Shown piece by piece: positions 33,120-45,299 of a stretch of DNA of 64,000 bases. The stretch is from Prionace glauca (lineage: Eukaryota; Chordata; Chondrichthyes; Carcharhiniformes; Carcharhinidae). The translations under genes and the position numbers were made by a program. The stretch spans positions 17,967,059-18,031,058 of the forward strand of contig CM075760.1 of the NCBI GenBank assembly GCA_037974335.1. Direction: 5' to 3'. Below the pieces are notes generated by a model that did no database searches, was not told the DNA's origin, and saw nothing but the letters and a program-made list of their open reading frames with translations. Position 1 is the first letter of the stretch, and each line of letters starts with the position of its first letter.

Positions 33120-33410
33120 CTACTGAGAAGCAGCAGTTGGTCACATGGTCTCACGCGGCCTGTTCTGCCAGTAAATAAGATCATGGCTGATCTTATTCTA
33201 AGCTTCTGCCAACCCTGATAACATTTCACCCTCCTGGTTTACAAAGAATCTAGCTCCTTCTGTCTTCAAAAATATTAAGAGACAGCGACCACTGCCTTCT
33301 GAGGATGGGACTTCCAGGGACACATGACCCTCTGAGAAAGAAACCTTCCCACTCTTCTCTCTCCTAAATGTGAGATCTCCTTTTTTTAAAGAGTGCCCTT
33401 GGAGCTTCAC
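33120..33410 (-). mobile_element. LINE 3'-end remnant, inverted
   Basis: Contains the reversed tail (CCAGTAAATAAGATCATGGC then TGATCTTATTCTAAGC) and weak reversed coding similarity. The rest up to 33800 shows nothing recognised. Confidence 0.45.
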
Positions 33411-33814
33411 TGGAGCGTTGCAGCAGGCTAAGGAGGGACTCTTAGGCAGGGCGAGCGAGGATGAAAACAGGCTGTGAGCTGGAATTCTCGAAATGAGCCA
33501 CACATTTCTTTTCAGGGAAGAAACCAGCGTCAGCCAAAGTGCAGCATGTCAGACAAAAACAGGAAACGCTGCTTGCATTAAGCCAGCCAGTAACTGTGCA
33601 ACTGAGAAACCGAGTTAAGGTTTCAGACTGACGTCTTTGCATGAGGACTGGAAGATTTAAGAGATGAAGAGCTATTTTTATGCTTCCGCCCCATGTGGTT
33701 GCTGCAGCCTCTCGCCTCTTGTCTAACTGCATGTTTCATAAGATAGGTAAATGTCGGCCACATTTCTCTAGGTCTTGTCTCACACACAGTCCAGGTTATA
33801 GGCAGATTTCCTTT

Positions 33815-34215
33815 CTGAAAGACCATAAAAACTAGGAGCAGGAATAGGCCACCTGGCCCTCCGAGCCTGATCCACCTTTCAATAAAAACATAATTGATCT
33901 TTTTCGTGGACTCGACTCCCCCTACTTACCCGCTCACCATAACCCTGAATTCATTTACTGCTCAAAAATCTATCTTTGCCTTTAAAGCATTTAACGATGC
34001 CACCTGAACTGCTTCACTGGGCCGGGAGTTATACAGATTCACAACCATTTAGGTGAAAAAGTTCCTCCTCAACACAGTCCAAAATCTCCGTCTTTATTTT
34101 GAAGTCGTGTCCCTTAGTTCTATTTTCATCTACCAGTGGAAACAGCCTCCTTGCTTCTATCCGATCCATTCCCTTCATAATTGTATGCGTTTCTATAAGA
34201 CCCTCCATTTTCTTT
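33815..34215 (-). mobile_element. CR1-like LINE 3' end, inverted
   Basis: Reversed tail (AACTAGGAGCAGGAATAGGC, CCTCCGAGCCTG), then the reversed C-terminal block (GGGAGTTATACAGATTCACAAC, AAAAAGTTCCTCCTCAACAC), which corresponds to the EEEL-F-T-x-x-V-N-L-x-N-S-R type C-terminus. Confidence 0.7.
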
Positions 34216-34299
34216 CAAACTCCAATGAGTATTGGTACAGCATTGGTGCACAAAAGGTGCTTTTGCAACAACGGGTGACAGTTTTCTTAAGGTCTCTGT

Positions 34300-34790
34300 T
34301 ATTCAGCCGAATTTTCAATTCTACATTTTTATTAATTAAATTTAAATTCCACCTGTCACCGTTGGTGGGATTTGAACTCGTGGGTCCAGAGCACTAGATA
34401 ATACTTTCCCAAGCCACAGCCATTACCACGATAAAATCACAACGGCAATAGATACCTGGGAACACCATCAAAAGGAGATTCACCCTCCAAGACACTCACC
34501 ATCCGGACTTGGAAATATATCAGCCGTTCCTTCAGTACTGCTGGATCATAATCCAGGAATTGTCAGAATTTTATAACTTTCAATGAGATCTCCCATTCTT
34601 CCGAATTTAACTGAATGCACGCCTCAATCTCTCCTCAAAGGACAATGTTTAAATCCAGATGCTTAGCTAGAGGGCGAGCAGGGGCAGCGAACGCTGTTGA
34701 CATCCCAAGTATCAGTCTGGTGAAGTTTTGGTACACCCAATCTATAACAAGTATGTTCTTTCTCGCCTTCCTACCTATACACAGATTGAC
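34300..34790. mobile_element. mosaic of SINE and LINE remnants
   Basis: 34320-34440 is an inverted SINE piece (TAAATTCCACCTGTCACCG, GTGGGATTTGAACTCGTGGG). 34450-34560 is a forward piece of the non-CR1 LINE 3' end (ACCTGGGAACACCATC, CATCCGGACTTGGAAATAT). 34565-34790 is an inverted LINE fragment. No host gene. Confidence 0.55.
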
Positions 34791-34796
34791 GGTGCA

Positions 34797-35085
34797 CTGA
34801 CATAGTGGTTAGCGCTGCTGCACCATAGCACCAGGGACCCGGGTTCCATTCTTGGCTTGGGTTATTGTCCGTGCTGAGTCTGCATGCTGTCCCCGTCTAT
34901 GCTTAGGTTTTCTCCGGGTGCCCCGGTTTCCTCCCACAGTCTGAAAGATGTGCTGGTTAGGTGCATTGACCATACTAAATTCTACATCAATGTACTGGAA
35001 CAGGCGCCAGAGTGTGACGACTAGAGAATTATTGCAGTATTAATGTAAGCCTACCTGTAACACAAATAAATAAACTTAAAAGTTA
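34797..35085 (+). mobile_element. tRNA-derived SINE (best forward copy)
   Basis: tRNA-like head GACATAGTGGTTAGCGCTGC, box B GGGTTCCATTCTTGG (degraded), core TTTTCTCCGGGTGCCCCGGT then TTCCTCCCACAGTCTGAAAG, LINE-like 3' part GTACTGGAACAGGCGCCAG and tail ACAAATAAATAAAC. Inverted family members are at 16411-16742, 36745-37005, 38762-39080, 48985-49260 and 60335-60605; forward ones at 57640-57830 and 62185-62490. Confidence 0.8.
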
Positions 35086-35480
35086 TTGTTGAATTCAAAA
35101 ATCCAACAAATTGCATCTGGTGCACTGAGTGTGCTGGGTGGGGAATTGAATTAAACCTGTATGTCCATAATATTAGTCTGGGACACCTCAGCGACATGGT
35201 CACTGTCCTATGATCTGCACCTTCCAAACATGTTATTCAGTTTTGAATTAATTATTGAGCAACCTATATGAATGCATGAACATTTGTGGTGTAGTGTCCA
35301 GATGCGCCCTACATCCGCCCCCTGCTGACTGCCCATTTCAGAGTCGCTGAGCACAGACTGATAGCCAAGTTCCGCACACATGAGAACGGCCTCAAACGGG
35401 ATCTTGGGTTCATGTCGCACTATCTGTAACCCCCACAACTTGCCTGGACTTGCAAAATCTCACTAACTTTCCTGTCTGGA
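35086..35480. other. no gene recognised
   Basis: Nothing supported; short open frames without family signal. Confidence 0.4.
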
Positions 35481-35489
35481 AACAATACA

Positions 35490-35735
35490 CGTCTCTTCAA
35501 CCTGTGCTTAAAGCTCTCTCCACTCACATTGTCTGTACCTTCAAGAACTGATTAGCTGTAAAGACTCACATTCAAATTATTATGCATGTAAATTGAGTTT
35601 GTGTCTTTGTGCAATTTTTACGATCAGAACTCCCAGCCACCTGACGAAGGGACAAGCTGTCCCGAAAGCTTGCGGCTTTTGCAACAAATAAACTTGTTTG
35701 GACTTTAAGCTGGTATTGTGGGATTTCTGACTGCC
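35490..35735 (+). mobile_element. SINE-like repeat with AATAAA-type tail
   Basis: Carries the widespread CACCTGACGAAGGGACAAGC, CCGAAAGCTTGCGGC, AACAAATAAACTTGTTTGGAC and GTATTGTGGGATTTCTGAC sequence, the same family as 40505-40595 and the two halves at 45118-45285. Confidence 0.6.
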
Positions 35736-36064
35736 CATTGCACAGAGGGAACAGACGGATCCCACGATTTTCTCTGTCTTTCCTCAGGATGATCACAGGT
35801 GCAGCAAATAATACAACTCAAACATTAGGCTGCAAACAGCAAGAACCAAAAATACAACTACAGAATCCAAAAGCAAAGAGAAAGACACTTTCTGGGCTGT
35901 TTCGACGGTTTCAGGACATGGAAGTTAACCTGTTCTTATGTGTGCTGTAGATTTGAACCTCACGGCTCAGCCCTGAAAGAGTTAATGGAAAAGTGAGCCT
36001 GCGATGAGTAGGAGTTGCTACAAGTGCAAGGGAGCCCCATCAATAAGATCACGTTCTTGCAGTC

Positions 36065-36735
36065 ATGGAATATAGTGAGCAATCTCTCTCTCTCTTTCTC
36101 TCTCTCACTCCCTCTCATGCACACATTATCTCACAGATGCACATACACACACTCAAACAAACGCACACAGAAAAACGCACACTCAGACATATACACAGAC
36201 TCAGGCAAACACACACTCAGACAATCAGACGCAAACAACATAGAAATACACACACAAACGCTCAGACAAATACAAGCACATAAACACACACCCATAGGCA
36301 TACACGCACGCTTAGACAAAAACTGACAGACACACAAACACAGACGTAGACAAAGACACACAGATTATCCCAGGCAAAATGACACAAACACACATAAACA
36401 CACGCACACAGACAGATGCATACATGCACACAGGCACAGTCATAGATACACACTGTCAAATAAACACACACAGGCACGCACACACACACACTGACAAGCA
36501 AACACAAACACACATATTCTCAGATACCACAAACATACACGCAGACAAACAGACACGTAGAAACACACATACTCACAGAACAGACACAAATGCTCAGACG
36601 AACTCAGACACACACACACACACTGCCTTTCAGCTAAGTAAACACAGGCACCGACACACACAGAGTTTCAGAAATCATGCGCACGAATGCACCCATACAG
36701 AGCCCCAGACAATCACACACATACAGTATCTCATA
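36065..36735. repeat. degenerate (CA)n array
   Basis: About 670 bp of CA-rich sequence in which CACACA runs alternate with CTCAGACAAA-, ACAGGCAC- and AGACAAAC-type phrases. This looks like a higher-order minisatellite built from a microsatellite. Several long open frames here on both strands are by-products. Confidence 0.85.
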
Positions 36736-36744
36736 GATCTCATC

Positions 36745-37005
36745 TTATAGAATCCTACAGTGCAGAAAGAGGCCCTTCGGCCCATCAATTCTGCACTGAC
36801 CACAATCTCACCCAGGTCCTACCCCCATATCCCTACACATTTACCCACTAATCCCTCGAACCTACGCATCCCAGGACACTAAGGGGCAATTTTAGCATGG
36901 CCAATCAACCTAACCCCTCATCTTTGGACTGTGGGAGGAAACCGGAGTAGCCGGAGGAAACCCACGCAGACACGAAGAGAATGTGCAAACTCCACACAGA
37001 CAAAA
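36745..37005 (-). mobile_element. tRNA-derived SINE variant, inverted
   Basis: Starts with ATAGAATCCTACAGTGCAG and AGGCCCTTCGGCCC, then GGACTGTGGGAGGAAACC (36928-36945) and AAACCCACGCAGACACG. It runs into GA/CA-rich sequence. Confidence 0.7.
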
Positions 37006-37149
37006 GAATATGCAGAGAAAGACACACACTGTTGCTCAGTGAAAACAAAAAAAAGACAGACACAGACCCATACACAGAGAAACAGAGAAAATAGAAACAG
37101 ACTAATTCCATTGGGCCTTCCGAAACTTCTCCGCCGCTCATTATGATAA

Positions 37150-38640
37150 TGGATAATTATCAAATTCAATATCCTGATTGTGCCTTCCGTCCAAATCCCT
37201 TGATCCCTTCAGCTCCAGGAACTATATCTAGTTTCTCCGTGAAATCGGCAACGTTTTGGCCACATTCACTTCCCGTGGTAGTGAATTCCACAGATTCACC
37301 ACTATCTGGGGGATGAAGTTTCTCTCCACCTCAGTTGTAAAGGTTTTCCCCTTTATCCTCAAACTATTGCCCCTAGTTCTGGACTCCCCAACCATCTGGA
37401 ATATTATTTCTGAATTTACCCTGGCTAATACTTTTAGAATGTTATCAGATTCTATGAGATCCCCTCTCACTCTTCTAAACTCCAAATAATATAATCCTAA
37501 CTGAATTTGTCGCTCCTCACACGACAGGCCAGTAATCAGCCTGGAAAATCTTCGCTGCCCTTGCTCTGCAGCAAGGACACCCTTCCTCAGATAAGGACAC
37601 TAACACTGCACACAATACTCCAGGTGTGGTCTCATTGGCGCCCTTTACAATTGTAGTAAAATATCCCTATCTCTATACTCAAATCCTGTCGTTATGAAGA
37701 CCAGCACACTCCTTGTCTGCTTTACTGCCTGCTGAACCTGCGTGATTTCTTTCAGCGCCAACACACGTGGATACCAAGCTCTGTCTGAGTATTCACCTCT
37801 CAATTTAAACCCCTTCAAATAATAATTTGTCGTCCCGTTGTTGCCACCGAAGTGGATAACCTCGCATTTACCCACATTATACTGCATTTGCCACGCATAT
37901 GCCCATTCGCTCTGCCTGTTTAATTCATGCTGAAGCATCGCCGCATCCTCCTCAGAACTCGCCCTCTCACCTAACTTTGTGTCATCTGCAACTTGGAGAT
38001 AATACATTTTGTTCCCTCTTCCAAATCAATTACATATATGATATATTGCTGTACCCCACTGGTCACTGCTAACCAATTGGAAAAAAGATTAATTTCTGCC
38101 AACTCTTTGCTTCCTATCTGCTAACCAGCTTTCTACCCATCCCAAGACGCTATTCATGCACTTTAACTTTTTATGGTCATGTGCTAAATGAGAACTTATC
38201 GAAAGTCTTTTAAAGTCGAAATAAAGCATATCTACCGGTTTTCCTTGGTCACCTCTACTAGTTGCATTCGTACACAATTCCAATAGATTTGCTAACCTTT
38301 GCAAATCCATGTTGATTTCGTCTGATTTTTACCGCTGCCTTCCAGATGCTGAGTTATGAAATCCTTGATAATTGATTTGAGCAATTTCCAAGTTCCGATA
38401 TTTGGCTCATTGACTTATGGCTGACCCTTTTTTTCTCTACCTCCCTTTTTGAATGGCGGGCGTATATTCGTTACTCTCCAATCTGTAGGGAGAAGTTCAG
38501 AGTCTATTTTTTTTCGAAAGTGCCCAAAAATGGATCAACTATTTGCTATGTTTCCCGCCTTCTTACTTTCAGATTGCATTCTTTCCCCTTCCTAATCAAT
38601 TCCTGAGTCCTTTTTTTTGTTGAATTTTAAATTGCTCCAA
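37150..38640 (-). mobile_element. L2/CR1-like LINE RT, inverted
   Basis: Read on the minus strand from the right: a degraded RT palm (FDFKRLS and VESWLADRKQRVGRN at 38310-38089), then VADDTKLGERAS, WAYAWQMQYNVGKCEVIHFG and VLVFITTGFEYRDRDILLQL (38007-37645), then RRVRGDLIESDNILKVLARV and TEVERNFIPQIVVNLWNSLP (37485-37228). Spans palm to C-terminus with frame breaks. Confidence 0.85.
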
Positions 38641-38761
38641 ATTCTCAGGCCTATGGATTAATTTGCCAATTTGTATGTTTCTTCTTCCCTTGTAAGTGAT
38701 GGCTTGGCCACAGTTCCCTTACCAGTCTTCCACATCCTCTGTGCTATTACATTTCTTCAAT

Positions 38762-39080
38762 ATCACATAGAATCCCTACAGTGCAGAAGAAGACCATTCG
38801 GATTATTGAGTCTGCACCGACCACATTGCCACTCAGGTCCTATTTCCGTAACCCCAATTATTTATGCTGTCAACCTCCTGACACGAGGGTTAATTTCGCA
38901 TGATCAATCAACCTAATCCATATATCTTTGGACTGTGGGGGGAAACTGCGGCACCCGGAGAAAACCCACGCAGACACTGGAGGAATGTGCTAACTCCACA
39001 CAGACAGTGATCCGAGGTCGGAATTGTACCCGGGTCACTGAGGCAGCAGCGCTAACCACTCTGCCACCGTGCCGCCCTGC
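38762..39080 (-). mobile_element. tRNA-derived SINE, inverted
   Basis: CACATAGAATCCCTACAGTG start, GGACTGTGGGGGGAAACTGC core, GGAATTGTACCCGGGTCAC reversed box B and CGCTAACCACTCTGCCACC reversed head. Confidence 0.85.
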
Positions 39081-39119
39081 TTTAAGAAACAATGTACTTC
39101 AACATTTTTTTGCTTTCTG

Positions 39120-39240
39120 TCTGTCCTTCCTGAACATCGAATAGCCTTCAATGTTTAGCTCCCATCCTTGCTTACTGTGGAGCCATGTCACCATAATGCC
39201 AAGTGTATCATACATTTTGATGTCTTTCTGCACAACAACA
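39120..39240 (-). mobile_element. LINE endonuclease fragment, inverted
   Basis: Reverse of the EN region around the WELN/ETWL block (GTTTAGCTCCCATCCTTGC, GGAGCCATGTCACCATAATG), parallel to 5335-5400. Confidence 0.55.
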
Positions 39241-39254
39241 TCAGCCTTTTTTTT

Positions 39255-39376
39255 CCAAATGTTTACACACACAATCCGAGATCAACACACACATACACAA
39301 CACAAACACACACACACATTCAGAAAAAACACACACAAGATCTGAGACAAGCAGATACAAGCAAACTCGCAAATAC

Positions 39377-39409
<33 letters not shown>

Positions 39410-40290
39410 TAGTTTCTTTCTCTTTCAGACACACAGACACGCTGTCAGACAAATACATGCACACTCACAGACAACCACACAGACGCAAACACACACACGC
39501 ATTTAGACAAGTACAGAAACATACACGCAAACACACAGGCAAATGCAGTCATACATATTCTTCGACAAACAGACACAGCAAAAGTAACAGACACACACTC
39601 TCAGAAAAACACAGGCACACACAACTCACAGACAAACATACAATCAGATAAACACACACAAGGATACTCTTGCACACAGGCATATACAGAGAAAAGCTCT
39701 GACAAACACACAAAGAAAACATACACTCTCCGACATGCATCCACATACATGCATTCGCTGGTAAATGTACACACTCAGACCCACACAGAGATCTACTATC
39801 AAACGAACACACAGGCACAACACATAAAAATTCACTCTGTTGCAAACACACAGACACACACAATTTTCTGAATAAAACACACACACTTAGAGACAAATAC
39901 AGAAGCACTCAGTCAAATACTCAAGCATACATGCACTCACAGAAAAAATGCATAGGCACAAAACACACACACAAATACCCAGGCAAACACAATCAAGCAC
40001 ACAGAAACACACGCACACGTCCAACATAGGCACACATATGATCTCAGTCAAGTAACATAGGCAAGGCTGTAAACTCACAGACAGCCTTTTAGCATAATAC
40101 ACACACATAAAGAGACAAGCAAAAAGACACAAGCACACACCGACACACAAGCAAGTTCACGCAAAAACAGTCACACGATTTCAGACAAATAGACACAAGT
40201 AAAGTCGCAATCCGGACACACACTAATAAATGCTCAGACAAAAGCAAACAGACACACACTCTCAGGTTAACACAAAAAAAACACAAAAAA
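39255..40290. repeat. degenerate (CA)n array with higher-order phrases
   Basis: About 1 kb of CA-rich sequence with recurrent ACTCTCAGACAAATAC-, AAACACACAGGCAC- and AAGCAAACTCGC-type phrases. It resembles 36065-36735, so the two arrays, 2.5 kb apart, may share an origin. Confidence 0.85.
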
Positions 40291-40504
40291 ATCCAAAACT
40301 TTGGCTTCGGACAGTGGCGGCCTATTACATGCTGTGCCCCGCATCTTTTCCTCTCGGCCTATGCTTTTAAAACTCTATCTCTTTCGAAATCTATAACAAT
40401 GCTTTAATTAAATCGATGTTTCTCTACACACTAGCTATGACTGTGGCATTACATTCTGCCTCTATCCTTTCCTTCTCTATGTACGTGTAATGCTGTGCTT
40501 CTAA

Positions 40505-40680
40505 AACCTACCTCTCCACTCACCTAATGAAGGAGCAGCGCTCCGAAAGTTCGCGATTCCAAATAAACATGTTGGACTTTACGCTGTGAGACATCTTACT
40601 GTTCTCTATGTCCTCTATACTTTGCCTGTATAGCGCACAAGAAACTGTATATTAACACATGTGACAATAATAAATCAAAT
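40505..40680 (+). mobile_element. SINE-like tails
   Basis: 40520-40595 has CACCTAATGAAGGAGCAGC, CCGAAAGTTCGCGATTCC and AATAAACATGTTGGACTTTA. 40615-40680 has TTTGCCTGTATAGCGCACAA and CATGTGACAATAATAAATC. Two common shark repeat ends are joined. Confidence 0.55.
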
Positions 40681-40717
40681 ACTATAAAATGAAAAACATA
40701 TACTCTCAGAAGGACGC

Positions 40718-40723
40718 ACACAC

Positions 40724-40754
<31 letters not shown>

Positions 40755-40770
40755 TTAACACACACATTAT
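40718..40770. repeat. (CA)n microsatellite
   Basis: Near-pure CA tract at 40718-40754, followed by a shorter mixed tract. Confidence 0.85.
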
Positions 40771-40799
40771 TACAGGCAGTCTCACAAACAGAGAGAGAG

Positions 40800-41635
40800 A
40801 GTGAGGGAGACAGAGGCCATAAAATGTTGATGTCAATTTCACTTTACTCAACCTGCTGGGCACTACAGCAATAAGGGAAGCAAACTCAAAACCGGTATGT
40901 GGCTTTTAATGTGAAATGAGATAATGTATAGATGTATCATCACAGCCCAGGGTGGGGGTGTAATTGATAATTTATCTGCTGTCTGTAGCTCTGAACAAAG
41001 GTCAAATTGGAGAGATAAAGTAGTTTGAATTATAATGTCATGACGTGAAGTACGTGGGAGAAGAATCGGTGTGATAAAGGGTGGAAAACAAATTGGGGGA
41101 ATGAGACTGAAGCTGCTGTGCAGACTGAATGTTTCTTATTGTGTGAATGGAGGGACAAATGTAGGGATTGATGGGAGGGAAGGGATGGACGAATGGATGG
41201 ATCGAGAGATCGATCGAGGGAGGGAGGGAGGGAGGGATGGAGGGGTGAATGTGAGAAGCTGAAGATTAGATTTGAAGAGGTTCCCAGTGTCACTGAACAA
41301 CTGAACTGGGAGAAGTCATTGGGCAGAGACTGTACTTGCTGCTGTTTCCCTGGCGCCAGGAACAACCGGGATAGTCCCTGCAGCTGCTGCTCCTCACAGT
41401 GTCACATCTTGGCCGCACCCTGGACCAGCTGCAGCTCATTGGCGGAACATCAGGAGCCAGAGGCGGGGAAGGACTGGCCATCCTATTTCCGTGACGTCAC
41501 CAACAACTCCTACCCCCACCGTTTACTTTAAAAAAAAACAACTTTTAGAAATGTAGGAAATGAGTCAAATTCTGAACCAGATACGCCATCAGAAGGTGAT
41601 TTATTTGAAAATAAAAATACAATTGCTAACTTAAT
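40800..41635. other. no gene recognised
   Basis: Contains a GGGA-rich tract at 41213-41240 and GC-richer sequence around 41340-41500. A 112-codon open frame (41193-41531) has no recognisable domain and starts in the simple repeat. Not called. Confidence 0.4.
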
Positions 41636-41639
41636 ATAA

Positions 41640-42030
41640 AAGGTGTTGTATGTTCTCTGAGGGAGGATAGATACAGGACTGTGTTGGCCATAGAAGACAG
41701 AGGGTAGCGGTAGAGGGGTGATTTTCTGACCGGAAGGCGGTGACTAGCCATGATCCACAGGGATCACTTCCGGGATCTTTGTTGTTCGTAATAAATATAA
41801 ATGATTTGGTGGAAAATGTAGCTGGTATGATTGATAAGATCACAGGCGACTCAAAAATTGCGGAGAGTGAAGAGGATTGTCAGAGGATACAACTACAGCA
41901 AAATATAGACCAGTTGCAGACTTGGGTGGGAAAATGGCAGATGAAGTCTAATCTGGACAAGTGTGACATAATGTATCTTAGAGGGTCCAATGATGTCGAA
42001 ATTATACAGGAAAGGTATATCCCTTAGGAG
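41640..42030 (+). mobile_element. CR1-type LINE RT fragment
   Basis: Translation of 41740-42027 gives a degraded PQGSLPGSLLFVININDLV, GDSKIAESEEDC and WQMKSNLDKCDIMYLRGSN: the RT region around FADDTK. Confidence 0.8.
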
Positions 42031-43690
42031 TGTTGAGAGGCAGAGAGATCAGGGCGTACATATCCACCGATCACTGATAATATCGAAGGATAGTGGCTGA
42101 GTGACGAAATCTCCAAGGTTCAAATCCAACAACAAAGAAATAAGACGGTAGTGAGTTTAAATTTGTGATTCAATCCATGCTTAATCACAGAGAAAAAATG
42201 TGCGACATGTTTTGTCCATAATTCCCTGTCTGGTGAGGTGACTGCGAGTAAATGGAAGAATACTTTCTTCCATTTACTGGGATAGAATTGGGGTAGAATT
42301 AATGTTCTTCTAGGGCAAGGGGTCCTGTAGTATTGATCACATCAGAAGAAAGTCCTTATCTAGTTATGATAAGGCAGCGACTTTGGGTCGTAAAAGGTGT
42401 CAGGAAACAACAAAGCTCTAAAATTAGGCTCGAAATGACAGTGGTATTGTGGGGAAATTCAGTAATACTAGCAAAAAAGGATTCTGATCGCACACGCTGC
42501 GTACCGACTGTGATCAAATTTACCGAGAAGTGGGAAGGGGAGATGGGAAAAGGCAGGCCAATAATTGATACAGACTAGGAAATAACACCAAAGACAAAAT
42601 GTCAGTTGACGCACCACTTTGGAGAATGTCTTGGCTCGGAATTATAATACATTTCTGTCGCTGTCACTTATTATTCCTGCTTTTCAGTGTGAGCGCGCCC
42701 TCTGCTGGCTGATCAGTAACCGGAACTATCAGTGCGGTGCTTTTGTCCGGGATCCGCTCTATCTCTGTAGCAGAAACACAAGGCGGTATCGAAGAGAAGC
42801 GTCCTGGTGACTGTAGTTCATGCTGGCAGTATTGCCACCACGTTGGGGTCTTCAACAGAGAGATTTCCTCTTTAAAGGTCTTGGAATGGTGACCAATTTG
42901 TATTTTCTGTTTTTCATCGGATCCGTGATCAACAGTGTGACTAGAGAGACTCCACATGCCCAGCCGCACATTGAGACAAACAGTTACTGAACATCTGTGT
43001 CCAAGAAACAGACCGGAGCAGAGTCCAGAAAATAATTGGATTTGAATGTGTCCTTGGTGTGTGGCTGACAACGCCTGATTTGTCTATGGTTGTGAAGTGC
43101 CTTGGTGAAACACAGCAACCTGTTTGATCAAGGGCTTATTGTGTTATCCAGGCCTGGGTATAAGATCAGTGTATGGCCTCCCCAAACCGGCTCCTTTTCC
43201 TGATACCTTTCTGTTTTCAGCACTGTTTTCAGCCCTGCTGTGGCATTGCCTTGGGCCCACTGAAACAGCTGCCCATGCATCAGTTTATCATGTACATGGC
43301 TGGCAACACCATCTCATCCTTCCTATCATGATGATGTGCATGATGGCCTGGACACGGTTACAGGCCTTGGTGCCCATGTCAGCAAGCGAGCACTGTATTG
43401 AATCTGCAGCTCAGAAACAGCCCTGAACTGGCATCACTTGAGCAGCTTGGAATAGAGTACTGGGAGTTGTCTAACTAAGGGAGTTAGGGAAAGAAGGGAA
43501 AGGGGTTCTGTTTTGCTTTCTAACTTTCTCAGCTTTTAGGGAGAAGAAGCTAGATTTTTGGTGAGCATCTGCAAAGTGACTAAGATTTATTCTGCTCCTA
43601 AGAGTCAACATAGTATAACAACTGGTGTTGAGGTCAAATCAATAATTAAGAACAAAAATAAAGTATATCATTCGGTAAAATAAAAGGTTA
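42031..43690. other. no gene recognised
   Basis: Includes a GCGCGCCCTCTGCTGGC motif (about 42691-42707) of the kind found in many fish repeats. The 135-codon minus-strand frame over it has no family signal. 43380-43430 resembles 44135-44180, a short dispersed match. Confidence 0.45.
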
Positions 43691-43699
43691 TTTTTACCC

Positions 43700-45065
43700 A
43701 TTAAAGATGGGAGGGCAGGTGATGTGTCACAGCTGCAGCATTTGGGAGCTCCTGGGTGTCAGTTTGATCCAGGACAAACACGTCTGCAGTGAGTGTTTGA
43801 AGTTCAAGTAGCTTCGACTCAATTTATGAGCTGGAGACTGAACTACAGACACTACAAAGCATCAGGGAGGGGGAAATTACCTGGATCTTTTGTGCCAGGA
43901 GGTAGTCACACCTCTCAGGTCAGAGTCCTAAAAGAAAGAGGTGGATGAGCAAACCGTCCTTGACACCATTGTACAGGAAGCCATTCAAGTTGGAGGGGAA
44001 AAATGTAGGGGTATTATGGGATGGTGTAGTCAGAGGGATTCACACTGTTCTCTGTGGCAATGTGCATGAGTCCAGATGGCTGTGTTGCTTGCCTTGCGCC
44101 AAGGTTCAGGACATCTGCTCAGGGCTGAAGACGAACTTACAGTATTGTATCGGATCTGCAGCTCAAAAGCAGCTGCACAGGCGGAAATGACCCAGTCATT
44201 GTGGTCCATGTAGGTACCAATGACTTCGGCAGGCCAAAGAAGGAGATTTTGCATGGTTAGTATGAGGATGTAGTTAAGTATGAGGATGGACCAAGTTAAG
44301 AAGCAAGATCTCAAAGTCCATTATCTCGATTATTAGCTGAACTACTTGCTAATTGGTTTAGGACAAATCAGATCAGAGAGATGAATGCTTGACTCAAAGA
44401 TTGGTGTGGGAGGTGGGTTCGGGTTCATGGGCCACCAGTACAGCAGAAATTAGGATCTGTACCATTGGGACGGTCTACATCTGATCCATGTTGGGACCAG
44501 TGTTCTTGTGAACCACGTAACTAGGAAAATAGAGAGGGTTTCAGACTAAATACTGGACAGGGAATCAAATTTGGGTCAAGGATTCAAATTTATATAAATG
44601 ACTGGATGAAGGGATGGTTGCCAATTTTGCTGATGACACAAGAGTGAAAGTAAGTTGTGAAGAGGGCATATGGAAGGTGCATAAAGAGAGAAAGATTAAG
44701 TGAATGAACAAATTAATGGCAAGTGGAGTCGAATGTGGGAGAATGTGAAATTGTCCATTTTGGCAGGAAGAATGAAAAAGAAGCATTTTGTCTAAATGGT
44801 GAGAGATTGCAGAGCTCTGAGATTCAGAAGGACTTTCAGTGTACTCGTGCATAAATCACAAAAGGTTAATATGTAGGTACAGCAAGTAATTAGGAAAACT
44901 AATGTTATCATTTATTGTGAAGGGAAAGAAATACAGAACTAGGGAGGTTACGCTTCAATTGTACAAGTCACTGGTGAGACGGCTTCTGGAGTACTATGTA
45001 CAGTATTGGTCGCCTTGTTTCGGAAGGATGTAAGTACAATGGAGACAGTTTGGAGAAGGTTTATC
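43700..45065 (+). mobile_element. CR1 LINE with internal deletion
   Basis: 43710-44520 is a degraded ORF1: G-M-S-Q-L-Q-H-like start with the CTGCAGTGAGTGTTTGAAG Cys block, an esterase-like segment (GTGGTCCATGTAGGTACC = V-V-H-V-G-T-N-D at about 44199), and a tail like that of 25.1 kb. 44590-45065 then jumps to RT (ATTTTGCTGATGACACAAG, TTGTACAAGTCACTGGTGAG). The endonuclease and RT palm are missing. Confidence 0.75.
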
Positions 45066-45117
45066 AGGCCAATATTTGAAATGGTGTGGAGATACTGGCT
45101 TTGGGTGGGGTGGGCAC

Positions 45118-45285
45118 AGTAAGAAGTCTCACAACATCAGGTTAAAGTCCAACAGGTTTATTTGGAACCACGAGCTTTCGGAATGCTACTCCTTCTCGGG
45201 TGAGGAAGGAACAACACTCCATAAGCTCGTGATTACAAATAAACCCGTTGGCCTTTAACCTGATGTTGTGAGACTTCTTATAATG
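45118..45285. repeat. head-to-head pair of SINE-like tails (hairpin)
   Basis: 45120-45182 (AAGTCTCACAACATCAGG, TCCAACAGGTTTATTTGG) is the inverted complement of 45220-45283 (TACAAATAAACCCGTTGG, TGATGTTGTGAGACTTC), with a short loop between. It interrupts a LINE. Confidence 0.75.
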
Positions 45286-45299
45286 CCTGAAATTGATGG

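Noticed and set aside
36131-40286. Many Cys/Val-rich and Thr/His-rich frames on both strands
   Set aside because: Translation of degenerate CA arrays; no codon structure.
41193-41531. 112-codon frame in a GC-rich patch
   Set aside because: Starts inside a GGGA simple repeat and shows no domain similarity.
42664-43071. 135-codon minus-strand open frame
   Set aside because: No recognisable domain, and it spans a GCGCCCTCTGCTGG motif common in fish repeats. Probably non-coding.
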